A stretch of DNA of 64,000 nucleotides from a bacterium (GCA_028821455.1 JAPPGE010000003.1:1-64000), one strand, 5' to 3'. Shown: positions 9,428 through 19,458, counted from the stretch's first letter. Notes: generated from the letters alone by a model not told the origin. Program-made: numbers and translations.

Positions 9428-10471
9428 TCAGGCGAGTCCCTGGGCGCGCATGACGCGCTTCATGTACTGCAGGAAGAGCGTGACGAGAATTGCCGAGATG
9501 GCAAAGATGATGATTGCATAGGCAGCGGCTTCGCCGATTGCGAACTCGCGGATTCCGCGCTGGAAGGCAATGTAGGTCGGCAGTTCGGATGTCTGCGCCG
9601 GGCCCCCGGATGTCATGACATACACCAGGTCGACGAACTTGAAGGCGTCCGTGAACCGCAGGATGAAGGCGATGGCGATGACCTCCTTCAGCATGGGAAG
9701 GGTGATGCGCCGCACCACCTTCCACTGGCTGGCGCCGTCGACGCGTGCCGCCTCGTAGACCGCCGGGGGCAGACTGACGCGTCCGGAATAGATGATCAGC
9801 AACGGCAGCGCCGTCCAGTTCCACACGTCGGCAATGATGATCGACCACAGTGAAACACCGGCATTGAACCACTCGATGTGGGAGGCGATCAGGCCAAGAT
9901 CGAGGAGTGCCTGGTTGACGGCGCCGTTGGATGGCGTCAGCAGGAAGCGCCAGAGAACGCCGACGATCGAGGGTGGCAGCATCATCGGCAGAACCAGCAG
10001 AATCAGGATGATGGTGCGCCACAGGTTGGACTTGACGACTTCGTAGAGTGTCAGCGCCAGAACACAACCGAGGATGACCTGGAGTACGGCGCCGAATGAA
10101 AGGTACTGCAGGAGGTGGACCAGGCTGTCCTGGAACCGGTCCGAACTGAACACTGTGCCGTAATTGGCAAACCCGATATACGCGTGATTTCCGGTGAAGA
10201 GGCCCGTGATGTTGGTGTCGCGCAGCGAGTGATAGAACATCCAGATGGTGGGGTAGACGACGATGGCGAAGAGAACGGCCACCGGCAGTCCGACCATGGC
10301 GATCGGCACCCAGCGGGCCACGATGAGAGGCCGCTGCCGCCTCTTGCCGTCGAACCAGTCGGGATAGGTCGAGGGATCACCCCTGACGATCGCCTGGCGC
10401 ACGCTCAACACTCCTGGAGGAACAGACACACCGGCCCGCCCAGGGCCGGCACCCGATCCTGATGCATGCAA
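9428..10471 (-). CDS. Sugar ABC transporter permease (MalF-like)
   Basis: EAARVDGASQWKVVRRITLPML EAA loop; start uncertain (GTG at 10411 possible). Confidence 0.88.
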   Translation of the reverse strand: MHASGSGAGPGRAGVSVPPGVLSVRQAIVRGDPSTYPDWFDGKRRQRPLIVARWVPIAMVGLPVAVLFAIVVYPTIWMFYHSLRDTNITGLFTGNHAYIGFANYGTVFSSDRFQDSLVHLLQYLSFGAVLQVILGCVLALTLYEVVKSNLWRTIILILLVLPMMLPPSIVGVLWRFLLTPSNGAVNQALLDLGLIASHIEWFNAGVSLWSIIIADVWNWTALPLLIIYSGRVSLPPAVYEAARVDGASQWKVVRRITLPMLKEVIAIAFILRFTDAFKFVDLVYVMTSGGPAQTSELPTYIAFQRGIREFAIGEAAAYAIIIFAISAILVTLFLQYMKRVMRAQGLA

Positions 10472-10662
10472 ACCAGAAGCTCCCGGCGATCAGGGACGGA
10501 CGGGCGACGCTACACGAGATGCAGGCGGGCGTAAACGTCCCGATCCACCCGTCTCCGGCTTTCCCGACGCCGTCTCCCTCATAACGATACACGGCTCTGG
10601 ACAGCCTGTCCGACTCTGGCGAATGTTCCCCGGGTCTGGTTCAAGAGTGAGGAGGCCATGGC

Positions 10663-11943
10663 GTGAACAATGAGGTGCCGGAGGCCTATGTGCCGCAGAC
10701 GCCGGAGAGCCTTCCCGCACTGCTGGGCAGCGTTGCGGTGATCCGTGATCTCCTTGGCGGCACACCCGACAGGTGGGCCGTCGAGGAGGTCGGTGACGGC
10801 AATCTCAATCTGGTCTTCAAGGTGCGCGGCCCCGCCGGCGGCGTCGCGGTCAAGCAGGCGCTCCCCTATGTTCGCCTGGTTGGCGAGAGCTGGTCGCTGC
10901 CCCTGACGCGGGCGCACTTCGAGCATCTTGCCCTTGTCCGCCAGGCCCGCCATGCCCCTGGGCTTACTCCGACAGTCCTCCACTACGACGCCGACATGGC
11001 GCTGATCGTCATGGAACTCCTCGAGCCCCACATCATCATGCGCCACGGCATGATCGACGGCGTTGTCTATCCGATGTTTGCCGAGGCCCTGTCGACGTTT
11101 GCCGCTGCGACCCTGTTCCACACCTCGGACCTTGCCATGGCGGCAGCCGACAAGAAGGAGCTGGTGGCCGACTTCGCTGGCAACACCGCACTGTGCGGCA
11201 TCACCGAGGACCTGATCTTCACCGAACCCTACATGGTCGCTGAGAACAACCGGTGGACCTCGCCGCAACTCGACGGGCTGGCGGCGTCCATTCGCGCCGA
11301 CAGCGATCTCAAGGTTGCCGTGTCGCGGCTCAAGGTGACGTTCATGTCATCGGCCCAGGCCATGATCCACGGGGATCTTCACACCGGCTCCATCATGGTG
11401 ACGCAGACCGATACCCGGATCATCGATCCGGAGTTTGCCTTCGTCGGTCCGATGGGCTTCGACACCGGAGCCGTGATCGCCAACCTGTTGTTGAACTACT
11501 TCTCGCAGATTGGTCATGAGAGCACCCCCGGCGCCAGGGATGCCTACCGCAATTGGGTTCTCGACAGTGTCGAGGAGTTCTGGAACGGATTCCGTTCCAG
11601 GTTCCTCGCCCTGTGGCGAAGGGAAGGAAGGGGCGACGCCTATCCGGCGGTCCTCTTTGACGACGCGGTGGCCCGCGTGCACCTGGCAAGCGAACAGGAA
11701 CGCTACATGGCGGAACTGTTCAGGGACACGCTCGGGTTTGCGGCTGCCAAGATGATCCGCCGCATCCTCGGCCTTGCCCACAACATCGATCTCGAGAACA
11801 TCGCCGATGCCGACGTGCGCGCCGCAGCCGAGTCCCGCGCCCTGAAGATGGCCCGGGCCCTGATGACGGCGCCCGATTCCTTTCCCTCGATCGAGGCCGT
11901 CACCGACGCCGCCCGCCGGTGGAACGCTACGACGGTGATCTGA
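10663..11943 (+). CDS. mtnK: 5-methylthioribose kinase
   Basis: VEEVGDGNLNLVFKV, VKQALPYVRLVGESWSLPLTRAHFE, MIHGDLHTGSIM: characteristic MtnK motifs. Confidence 0.93.
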   Translation: MNNEVPEAYVPQTPESLPALLGSVAVIRDLLGGTPDRWAVEEVGDGNLNLVFKVRGPAGGVAVKQALPYVRLVGESWSLPLTRAHFEHLALVRQARHAPGLTPTVLHYDADMALIVMELLEPHIIMRHGMIDGVVYPMFAEALSTFAAATLFHTSDLAMAAADKKELVADFAGNTALCGITEDLIFTEPYMVAENNRWTSPQLDGLAASIRADSDLKVAVSRLKVTFMSSAQAMIHGDLHTGSIMVTQTDTRIIDPEFAFVGPMGFDTGAVIANLLLNYFSQIGHESTPGARDAYRNWVLDSVEEFWNGFRSRFLALWRREGRGDAYPAVLFDDAVARVHLASEQERYMAELFRDTLGFAAAKMIRRILGLAHNIDLENIADADVRAAAESRALKMARALMTAPDSFPSIEAVTDAARRWNATTVI

Positions 11944-12880
11944 TGCGGGCGTCCTCGAAGTGACAGGAGAGAAAGGCGGCGATCTCGCCGAGTGAACGCT
12001 CGGCCTCCGGCAGTTCGTCGTAGAACTCGAAGACGTGCCACAGGTCGTCCCAGATCCTGAGTTCGACCGGCGCCCCGACGCCGCGCAGGACCTGGGCAAG
12101 CTGCACGCACTGGCTCATGAGCAGATCGCGCGTGCCGGTCGTGATGATCGCCGGGGGGAAGGTGTCGTCCCAGTCGCTCCACAGCGGCGAGACGTCCGGG
12201 TCCTCAGGCTCGAGACCGCCGCAATACAAGCGGGCGGCCTGTCGGGCCAAGGCCATCGCAAGGGTCGGATCGCGGCCGTCGTTGGTGCGGTGACTGTCGC
12301 CGGCATGGGTGAGATCGCACCAGGGCGACAGCAGGGCGGCCGCGACCGGCATCGCCTGTCCATCGCGCCGCAGGCGCCTCAGGACAGAGAGGGCGGCGTT
12401 GCCTCCCGCAGATTCCCCGGCAATCGCCAGCGGGCCGGTCCGCGGATCGCGGGCGAGTGCGGCATGAACGGCCATGCCGTCATCGATGGCCGCCGGACAG
12501 GGGTGTTCGGGAGCCAGCCGGTAGGCGGGCGACACGACGCGCACGCCGCACAGGGAGGCGAGAGCGGCGCTGACGATGAGGTCTTCCTCGGGGCTGCCGA
12601 TGATGTATCCGCCACCGAAGAAATAGAGGATCGTCCCCGGACCGCGTGACTCGCGCGGCAGGATCTCGAGACAGCGCACGCCGCCATGAACGACGTCCTC
12701 CACCGAGGGCCCGAAGCGTTCCAGGGCCCTGTCGATCCTCGGCTGGAAGGCTTCCAGGGTCTCCCTGCGCAGCGCCGGCACGTCTGAGGGCACGATGTCG
12801 TCCACGGGCGGAGAGGGCGCTGCCGCCATGAACTTGCGGGCGGCCCCGCTGCACAGCAGGTTCCTGCTCGACGCTGTCAC
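11927..12880 (-). CDS. Alpha/beta hydrolase (HSL/esterase-lipase type)
   Basis: ILYFFGGGYIIGSP and GESAGGNAAL; GTG start at 12880 overlaps the GMC gene stop. Confidence 0.85.
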   Translation of the reverse strand: MTASSRNLLCSGAARKFMAAAPSPPVDDIVPSDVPALRRETLEAFQPRIDRALERFGPSVEDVVHGGVRCLEILPRESRGPGTILYFFGGGYIIGSPEEDLIVSAALASLCGVRVVSPAYRLAPEHPCPAAIDDGMAVHAALARDPRTGPLAIAGESAGGNAALSVLRRLRRDGQAMPVAAALLSPWCDLTHAGDSHRTNDGRDPTLAMALARQAARLYCGGLEPEDPDVSPLWSDWDDTFPPAIITTGTRDLLMSQCVQLAQVLRGVGAPVELRIWDDLWHVFEFYDELPEAERSLGEIAAFLSCHFEDARIRSPS

Positions 12881-14529
12881 CGGGATTCTCCCTGCCCCGG
12901 CCTGTGGACGGGCGCTTCGTCTGCTGGCAGCGGAGTCTTGCCGGCGACGGCATCGGCGATTTTCTCGGCCAGCATCAGCACCGGCGCGTTGAGATTGGCG
13001 GTCACGTTGTGGGGCATGATCGAGGCGTCGACGACCCGCAGCGCTTCCGTGCCGTGGACCCGGCCCTCGTGGTCGGTCACCGAATCGTCGCCCGTGCCCA
13101 TCCGGCACGATGAGCATGGGTGGAACTCCGTGGTGCCCTCCTCCGCGAGCCAGGCGAGGATATCGGCGTCGCTCTGGACGTGGCGGCCGGGAATCGTCTC
13201 CTCACCGCGCCAGGGATCGAAGGCCGGCTGCGCCGCCATGGTGCGTGTGCGCTTCAGGCCCTCGGTCATGGCGCGCCGGTCGTCCTCGTGATCGAGGTAG
13301 TTGAAGAGGATCGCGGGATGCTGCCGGGGGTCGGCTGATTTCAGCCAGATCCGGCCGCGGCTCCTGGGGCGCATGAGGCCCATCGAGAACATGAACCCCG
13401 GGTCCACGCTGGCGTGATCGCCCCCGAAGTACCCGGTCATGGCATAGAACTCGTGCTGCAGGTCGCAGTAGTCCGCGGCTTCGGAACTTGCGAAGAAGCA
13501 ACCCGTCTCGGTGAGGGTCGAGGCCCCGGGGCCGCGCTTCGTGACGAGCCATTCCAGCCCCGTTGCCAGCTTTCGCCAGCCGGTAAAGCGATGGGAGGCC
13601 GACAGCGGTCGCTTCTCCCGGTAGCTCACCTGCGCGATGAGGTGATCCTCGAGATTGCGCCCCACGTCCGGGACGTCCGCGACGAGCGGGATGCCGTGCT
13701 CGGCCAGATGCGCAGGATCGCCGACGCCCGACAGGAGCAGGATCTGCGGCGAGTTGATGGCGCCGCCCGAGACGATCACTTCCCGGTCGGCCTCGAAGCG
13801 GGTGACGCCGCCTGCTGTCTCCGCCTCGACACCCACTGCCCGCCTGCCGTCGAAGACGATCCGGTGGACGAGGGCCCCGGTGACGAGTTCGAGGTTCGCC
13901 CGCCCGAGAGCAGGCTTCAGGAAGGCCGAGGCAGCGCTCCAGCGGCGGCCCTGGCGCGTGAAGCTCTGGGCCACGTGAAATCCCTCGTGCCGGTGGCCGT
14001 TCTGGTCTCCGGTGACGGCGTAGCCGGCCTCTTCGCCGGCCTTCAGGAAGGCCTGATCGTAGGGATGATCGGCCCGGCAGGTCTCGATATGCTGCGGCCC
14101 CGAACCGCCGCGCCAGGAATCGGCGCCGCGATCGAAGGCCTCGCTCTTGCGGAAGTAGGGAAGGCAATGAGCGAAGGACCAGTCGGCGAGACCCTCGACG
14201 ACCCACTGGTCGTAGTCCAGGGGATTGCCGCGGTTGGCGACCATGCCGTTGATCGATGACGATCCGCCCACCACGCGGCCCCGGTGGGCCAGCACTCCGC
14301 GGCCCCCGAGACCGGGTTCGGGTTCGCCGACGTAGCCCCAGCCGAAACGGGGGTCGCGGGCTGCCAGCGGCGCCGCAGCGGGCATGGCGATGGCGAGCGC
14401 CCTGTCAGAACCTCCAGCCTCGAGAAGGAGCACCGAAACCCCGGAATCCTCGCTGAGGCGCGCCGCCAGCACGCACCCGGCGGTTCCTGCACCGATGACG
14501 ATGTAGTCGTGGCGTGTGGCTCGTGTCAT
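12877..14529 (-). CDS. GMC-family oxidoreductase (choline dehydrogenase-like)
   Basis: DYIVIGAGTAGCVLAARLSED, GRVVGGSSSINGMVANRG, VVDASIMPHNVTANLNAPVLMLAEK. Confidence 0.92.
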   Translation of the reverse strand: MTRATRHDYIVIGAGTAGCVLAARLSEDSGVSVLLLEAGGSDRALAIAMPAAAPLAARDPRFGWGYVGEPEPGLGGRGVLAHRGRVVGGSSSINGMVANRGNPLDYDQWVVEGLADWSFAHCLPYFRKSEAFDRGADSWRGGSGPQHIETCRADHPYDQAFLKAGEEAGYAVTGDQNGHRHEGFHVAQSFTRQGRRWSAASAFLKPALGRANLELVTGALVHRIVFDGRRAVGVEAETAGGVTRFEADREVIVSGGAINSPQILLLSGVGDPAHLAEHGIPLVADVPDVGRNLEDHLIAQVSYREKRPLSASHRFTGWRKLATGLEWLVTKRGPGASTLTETGCFFASSEAADYCDLQHEFYAMTGYFGGDHASVDPGFMFSMGLMRPRSRGRIWLKSADPRQHPAILFNYLDHEDDRRAMTEGLKRTRTMAAQPAFDPWRGEETIPGRHVQSDADILAWLAEEGTTEFHPCSSCRMGTGDDSVTDHEGRVHGTEALRVVDASIMPHNVTANLNAPVLMLAEKIADAVAGKTPLPADEAPVHRPGQGESR

Positions 14530-14557
14530 GTCGAATCTCCCCTGAGAGAAAGGGCTG

Positions 14558-14663
14558 CGGTCACGTCGTCGCGGCAATTGACGACGAGATCGGCGACAGC
14601 GGCATGATCGGAGAGCGCAGGCAGGGTGATCACGAACGCGTCGACGTCGCCCGGCTCCATCAT
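14558..14663 (-). pseudogene. 3' remnant of an SDR gene paralogous to 27411-28124
   Basis: MMEPGDVDAFVITLPALSDHAAVADLVVNCRDDVT versus MMEPGDIAELTATLIALSNTASIAELVVNCRNDVT. Confidence 0.88.
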
Positions 14664-14707
14664 CGCATGGCCGGCAACCGCGACGAGGTCCCCGAAGATG
14701 ACGGCCT

Positions 14708-14818
14708 GCCAGTGATCGTCGCTGCCATCGCGGTCACGGCCCGTCAGCATCCTGCTGTTCCGGTGGAGCGAGGACGTTACGGAGGACCGCACGTGCTGGA
14801 AGGCCCCGGTGCGAACCA
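14708..14818 (-). pseudogene. 5' remnant of a CmcJ/NvfI-like oxidoreductase gene paralogous to 28143-29168
   Basis: RTGAFQHVRSSVTSSLHRNSRMLTGRDRDGSDDHW versus GTGRFNYLGPSAEPSLYRNGKVLTRRDRDGSDDHW; DNA stretch GTCGTCGCTGCCATCGCGGTCACG also shared (GATCGTCGCTGCC... in ghost). Confidence 0.88.
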
Positions 14819-14954
14819 TTGCCGGCGCACGTAGCTTCATCTGTTCGCCGATACCCCTGTCGCCCGCCGTCAGCCCGCTGCCGGCGGACCTTACCTTTCG
14901 CCGCGCCGCGACGCCAGAGAGACTGATCGACGCCGGACAACCGCACAGACGTGC

Positions 14955-15148
14955 TAGGAACTCGTTGCCGATTCCATTGCGGTCAATTGCCCCAAGGAGT
15001 TTGCGGGACTGTATCTTCCGGGTACGAACGACACGTCTGCAAAGGAGGACTGCTTTGCCGGGCCATGCCGCTGTTCGGCGACAAGCGCGATCCCGCCATT
15101 CTCGCCTGCAAGGCGGACAGCTTCCACAAGCTTGCGGCCGCCGCGTGA
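14955..15148 (+). pseudogene. Fragments of a glutathione S-transferase gene paralogous to 29192-29836
   Basis: (G)ELVADSIAVNCPKEFAGL versus MELFADPITVNCRKVLAGL; MPLFGDKRDPAILACKADSFHKL versus KPLLGDTTDPAVLAGEADNFHKL. Confidence 0.85.
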
Positions 15149-15207
15149 CGCGGCCGCGCCGGAAGGAAACGCGCGTGGGCACCGTGGGCGAGAACACCTG
15201 AGGGGCG

Positions 15208-16122
15208 TCAGTCCGTCGGCAGGACACCGGGCGGCGGCGGCACCACCTCGCATTTGAGCCAGTGGACCCGTTCGCGGTAGGCGCGGTCGAGTTCGGGGTC
15301 GTTGCGCGGCCCTGGCGGACCGCCTGGCTCCTCGAGGAGGTGGTGCGGGTTGCGGCCGTTGACCGCGCCCATGAACGGGGCTCCGAAGTCGTAGCCGACA
15401 AGCCTCTGCAGCTGATCGGGCAGTTCCCGGGCCTTGTCGGGAGGCAGCGTCAGGAACTGGTTCTCCTGCTGGCGCAGCCAGCCCAGCGCGAGGTTGATCG
15501 CCACGGCGGTGCGCGGCTGTGCCGTGGCGTTGGCGCCGCCGCCGTGAATCAGGCTGTGGGCGTAGATGATGGCCGACCCGGCGGCCATCTCCGCCACCTC
15601 GATCTCATCGGCGCGGGGCCGGCGTTCCTCGTCCCACTGGTGGCTTCCCGGGACGATGCGTGTGGCGCCGTTCTCGCGCGTGAACTCGGTAACGGCCCAC
15701 AGCGAACCTTGCTGCGTTATCGGACCCGGATTGCGAAAGGGGTAGAAGAAGGCGTCCCGGTGGAGGGCCTGGGCGGTCTCTCCGGGAAGCAGGTGCATGG
15801 TGCCCGTGTAGGTGATCTGGTAGCGCGCGCACCACGGCAGGAGGATGTGGTCCGCGGCGCCGAGAAGGACGGGATGGAGCGCCATCCCGCGCGTGGTCGG
15901 CGCGCGCATGAAGAGGTTGTTGAGGCGCTGGGTCCGGGCTCCCAGGAAATTGCTCTCGCCCGTCGCCTGGCCGGCGAGCTCGTGATCGAGCTCCCCGCTC
16001 AGGGAGGCAAGCTCGTCAGCGTCGATCATGTTCTCGACGATGGCATAGCCATGCCGCTCGATGGCGCTTCCGACCTCCCCGCCATCGGTGGATCGTGCAT
16101 CGAACCTTGCCGCAACCGACAT
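15208..16122 (-). CDS. Phytanoyl-CoA dioxygenase (PhyH) family protein
   Basis: ERHGYAIVENMIDADEL; HRDAFFYPF metal-binding HxD; GSHQWDEER and HGGGANAT distal His region. Confidence 0.85.
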   Translation of the reverse strand: MSVAARFDARSTDGGEVGSAIERHGYAIVENMIDADELASLSGELDHELAGQATGESNFLGARTQRLNNLFMRAPTTRGMALHPVLLGAADHILLPWCARYQITYTGTMHLLPGETAQALHRDAFFYPFRNPGPITQQGSLWAVTEFTRENGATRIVPGSHQWDEERRPRADEIEVAEMAAGSAIIYAHSLIHGGGANATAQPRTAVAINLALGWLRQQENQFLTLPPDKARELPDQLQRLVGYDFGAPFMGAVNGRNPHHLLEEPGGPPGPRNDPELDRAYRERVHWLKCEVVPPPPGVLPTD

Positions 16123-16274
16123 CTTCGGGCCTCCCCGCAGCGATGCCGGGCAGTCTCCCTGTCCTCCGAATCGCCGTCAATCTCCCCGGAACGCAGGGTC
16201 CTGCGGCGGCGGCGCCCTGCAGGATCGAATGGAGAGAATTGTCCATGCGTCGGGTCTTGAGCGCCGCGCTGGCC

Positions 16275-16340
16275 GCCGACGCTCCGCGCTGCGGGCGCAA
16301 CTTCAGCGATTGCTGGAACCTCTTCGACTTCGTCATTCTA
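16275..16340 (+). pseudogene. Possible remnant of a voltage-gated ion channel gene
   Basis: RNFSDCWNLFDFVILAS resembles the S2-S3 region (xGWNxFDFxIV) of bacterial ion transport proteins; no intact ORF. Confidence 0.4.
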
Positions 16341-16430
16341 GCCTCGGTACACCGGTTCCTCCCGGACCGGCAGCGCCACCGCAATCGTCTCCTTGTGGAC
16401 GTCCAGACCAGCGTATCTATACTCGGCCAT
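16338..16430 (-). mobile_element. IS110-family transposase, N-terminal remnant
   Basis: Minus strand reads MAEYRYAGLDVHKETIAVALPVREEPVYRG-stop; Y-x-GLDVHK is the IS110 N-terminal DEDD signature. Confidence 0.82.
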
Positions 16431-16579
16431 GATCTGCCTTCCTCGACGTGTCTCTTGTGTTCAACGGTGTTCCGACCTTGAGCATAGCCCGCGATCCTTG
16501 AGGCCGGGGAAGGTCTGTGCAGAGGCAAGGCCACCCGCATGAGCGAGGGATCTCCCGAGCGGTGGCCAGGGAGCATGCG

Positions 16580-17725
16580 ATGGAGCGGAGCAACGAACTC
16601 GAGGAACGCAACAGGCACTTTGACGCCCTGGCGTCGCGATCGGGACTGATGTGGCTCGGTCAGAACACCAATCACTTCGAGCCGTGTCCGGCTGTCCGCC
16701 AGGCGATGATCGACTGCATCGATTCAGGCGAGTGTCATCGCTACGCACCCCCTCTGGGCGTTGAGGAATTGCGCGGAGCCATTCTTGAAGACCTGGGCCT
16801 CGACCGGGATTTTTCCGTCATGGTCACCGACGGTGCGATCGAGGGGCTCTACCATGCCTGCCATACACTGCTTGGCCCGGATGACGAATTCGTCGTGACC
16901 GACCCGGGGTGGCTGTGGCCGAGGCGTTTCGCAGCCAGCCGGCAGGCGCGCGTTGTCGAGTTGTCGATTTACGACCGCGATGCGGGCTTTCGCATGAAGC
17001 CTTCACAGTTGCGCGAGGCGATGACGGAGAAAACGCGCCTCATCTATCTTGTGGATCCGAACAATCCCATGGGCTCAATCCAGACAGCCGTCGAGATCGA
17101 AGAGATTGCCTCGATCGCCCGCGATGCCGGCGCATATCTTGTTCACGACTGTACCTATCGCGACTTTGCCGAGGGACACACCCTGGCCGCTCGCCACTTT
17201 CCGCAAGGGACGATCACCACCTACAGCTTTTCCAAGTGGCTTGGACTGGCAGGCCTCAGGCTCGGGGCGGTGGTTGCCTCTCCCGAGATCATCAATCTGC
17301 TTGCTTCCGCCCCGCCAAACAATCTTGGCTCATCCTTCATCGCACAGCGCGCGGCGCTCGCGGGCCTGCGTCACAAGGCAGAGTGGTTCCCTGGCGTCCA
17401 GGATCGCCAAAGGACCAACCAGACGTCAATCAAGCAGTCGATTGATCGTGTCGAAGGACTGAAGACAACGGTCTTCCCCTCACATGGAAACTTTCTCGCC
17501 ATCGATACCTGTCAGGGCGGGTTCGCACCTGATAGCCTTTGTGCATTCTATCTGGAGCGCGGTATCCTCATCCGACATGGCGGCTACCATTCGACCCGTT
17601 GTGGAGACCGCTTCGTGAAGGTCAGCACGACAGTTCCTTCGGAATGGATCGACGCATTTTGCGGTCATCTCGAAGAGGCCATCGAATGGAGCCGGAGTGC
17701 GACGGCCGTCCGGACTCTATACTGA
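16580..17725 (+). CDS. PLP-dependent aminotransferase class I/II
   Basis: LVDPNNPMGSIQ, LVHDCTYRDFAEGH, TTYSFSKWLGLAGLRLGAVVASPEI. ORF listed from 16517; ATG at 16580 preferred. Confidence 0.88.
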   Translation: MERSNELEERNRHFDALASRSGLMWLGQNTNHFEPCPAVRQAMIDCIDSGECHRYAPPLGVEELRGAILEDLGLDRDFSVMVTDGAIEGLYHACHTLLGPDDEFVVTDPGWLWPRRFAASRQARVVELSIYDRDAGFRMKPSQLREAMTEKTRLIYLVDPNNPMGSIQTAVEIEEIASIARDAGAYLVHDCTYRDFAEGHTLAARHFPQGTITTYSFSKWLGLAGLRLGAVVASPEIINLLASAPPNNLGSSFIAQRAALAGLRHKAEWFPGVQDRQRTNQTSIKQSIDRVEGLKTTVFPSHGNFLAIDTCQGGFAPDSLCAFYLERGILIRHGGYHSTRCGDRFVKVSTTVPSEWIDAFCGHLEEAIEWSRSATAVRTLY

Positions 17726-17785
17726 CATGGTGAGTATCGGGTCCGCGCAGGCAGCAACACCGATGAATGACGTGCAGGAGGAGAT

Positions 17786-18568
17786 GTGGAACTCGGATTG
17801 ACTGGCCGATGGGCTCTCGTGTCCGGTGCTTCGCAGGGCATTGGCGAGGGGTTGGCCGACGCCTTTGCCTCGGAGGGCGTCAACCTGCATTTGACCGCGC
17901 GCAGTACTGACCGGCTCAGGGATCTGCAGAAGCGCCTCCACGACCGGACAGGGGTCACGGTACATGTTCACCCGATGGACCTCACACGATCCGGTGCGGT
18001 CGAGAAGCTCTTGGAAGCGATTGGCGACATCGACATTCTGGTCAACAACGCTGGCGCCATCCCCGGTGGAAGCCTTGACGCCGTTGACGAGAAGGCGTGG
18101 CGCGAAGGTTGGGAGCTCAAGGTCTTCGGCTACATCAACCTGACGCGCGCGGTCTATCGCAGAATGCGAGAGCGTGGCAACGGAGTCATCATCAACAACA
18201 TTGGGAATGCCGGACAAGTCTTTGATTCTGGTTATGTCGCGGGTACAACCGGCAATGCCAGTCTCATCGCCTTCACTCGTGCGATGGGCGGGCGGAGCCT
18301 CAATGACGGCATTCGCGTGGTCGGCATCAATCCCGGACCTGTCGATACCGAGCGCATCTACAAACTGCTGAAGATCCGCGCCAGGGACCTCTTCGGCGAC
18401 GAGGCACGCTTCACGGAGTTGCTGAAGTCCTATCCCCTGGGACGCCCCGCCAAGGTCAGCGAGATCGTGGACCTCATTGTCTTCCTTGCATCCGATCGTT
18501 CCGGTTACACCAGTGGCACTGTCATCACGGTGGACGGCGGCATCTCGTCGCGTCACTCGATTGTGTGA
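17786..18568 (+). CDS. Short-chain dehydrogenase/reductase
   Basis: VSGASQGIGEGLADAF, LVNNAG, C-terminal SGTVITVDGGIS. The usual YxxxK reads YVAGTTGN here. Confidence 0.88.
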   Translation: MELGLTGRWALVSGASQGIGEGLADAFASEGVNLHLTARSTDRLRDLQKRLHDRTGVTVHVHPMDLTRSGAVEKLLEAIGDIDILVNNAGAIPGGSLDAVDEKAWREGWELKVFGYINLTRAVYRRMRERGNGVIINNIGNAGQVFDSGYVAGTTGNASLIAFTRAMGGRSLNDGIRVVGINPGPVDTERIYKLLKIRARDLFGDEARFTELLKSYPLGRPAKVSEIVDLIVFLASDRSGYTSGTVITVDGGISSRHSIV

Positions 18569-19458
18569 AGGCGCGCCAGATGCCCTACGCAACGTGCGAT
18601 GACGGCGTCAGGTTGTACTTCGAGACCGAAGGGGTCGGAACGCCGGTCCTCTTCGTGCATGAATTCGGAGGAAGTTACTGGAGCTGGGAACCCCAGGTGC
18701 ACGCCTTGTCCCGGCGTCACCGATGCATCACGTTTGCGGCGCGTGGTTACCCGCCCTCTGACATTCCGGCGTCTGTTGATGCCTATTCCCAGGAGCGAGC
18801 CGCTCGGGACATCTTTTCTGTCATGGATGCGTGCGAGCACGACTCCGCTCATCTGGTCGGGCTGTCGATGGGCGGCTTCGCCGTCCTGCATGCAGCGATG
18901 CTGCGTCCCGGGCGCGTTCGTTCGCTCGTCGCCGCGGGTACGGGCTATGGCGCGGAAAAGGTGCATGAAGACTATTTCCGCAGGATTTCCTGCGAGGTCG
19001 CCGACGGATTCGAAAACGGCGCGGTCGACTTCGCTGCGACTTACGCCGAAGGCGCATCGCGCGTGCAGTTTCAGGCCAAGGACCCAGCTGGATGGCGCCT
19101 GTTCGCCGAACGGCTGGCCAGGCATTCGGAACGGGGCGCCGCCAACACCATGCGCGGAGTCCAGTCGCGGAGACCCTCGCTCTTCGATCTCGAAGAAGAA
19201 CTGTCCCGGATCTCGGTCCCCACGCTCATCGTATGTGGAGACGAAGACGATCACTGCCTGCAGCCTGGCATTTTCCTGAAGCGGACCATTCGTACCAGCG
19301 GTCTCGCGGTGCTCCCGAAGAGTGGCCATACCATCAATCTTGAAGAGCCGGAGTTGTTCAATCGCCTCCTGACCGACTTTCTTGTCGCCGCCGAATCCGG
19401 CCACTGGGGCACGCGGGATCCGCGTGCCGATCCAAACCAGATCATGAGAACACGGTGA
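18565..19458 (+). CDS. Alpha/beta hydrolase
   Basis: VLFVHEFGGSYWSWEPQ, VGLSMGGFAVLHAAM, GHTINLEEPELFN. Confidence 0.88.
   Translation: MKARQMPYATCDDGVRLYFETEGVGTPVLFVHEFGGSYWSWEPQVHALSRRHRCITFAARGYPPSDIPASVDAYSQERAARDIFSVMDACEHDSAHLVGLSMGGFAVLHAAMLRPGRVRSLVAAGTGYGAEKVHEDYFRRISCEVADGFENGAVDFAATYAEGASRVQFQAKDPAGWRLFAERLARHSERGAANTMRGVQSRRPSLFDLEEELSRISVPTLIVCGDEDDHCLQPGIFLKRTIRTSGLAVLPKSGHTINLEEPELFNRLLTDFLVAAESGHWGTRDPRADPNQIMRTR

Noticed and set aside
15130-15165. GCGGCCGC-rich inverted repeat as a terminator
   Set aside because: No T-run and lies in the GST ghost; likely just GC-rich palindromic sequence.
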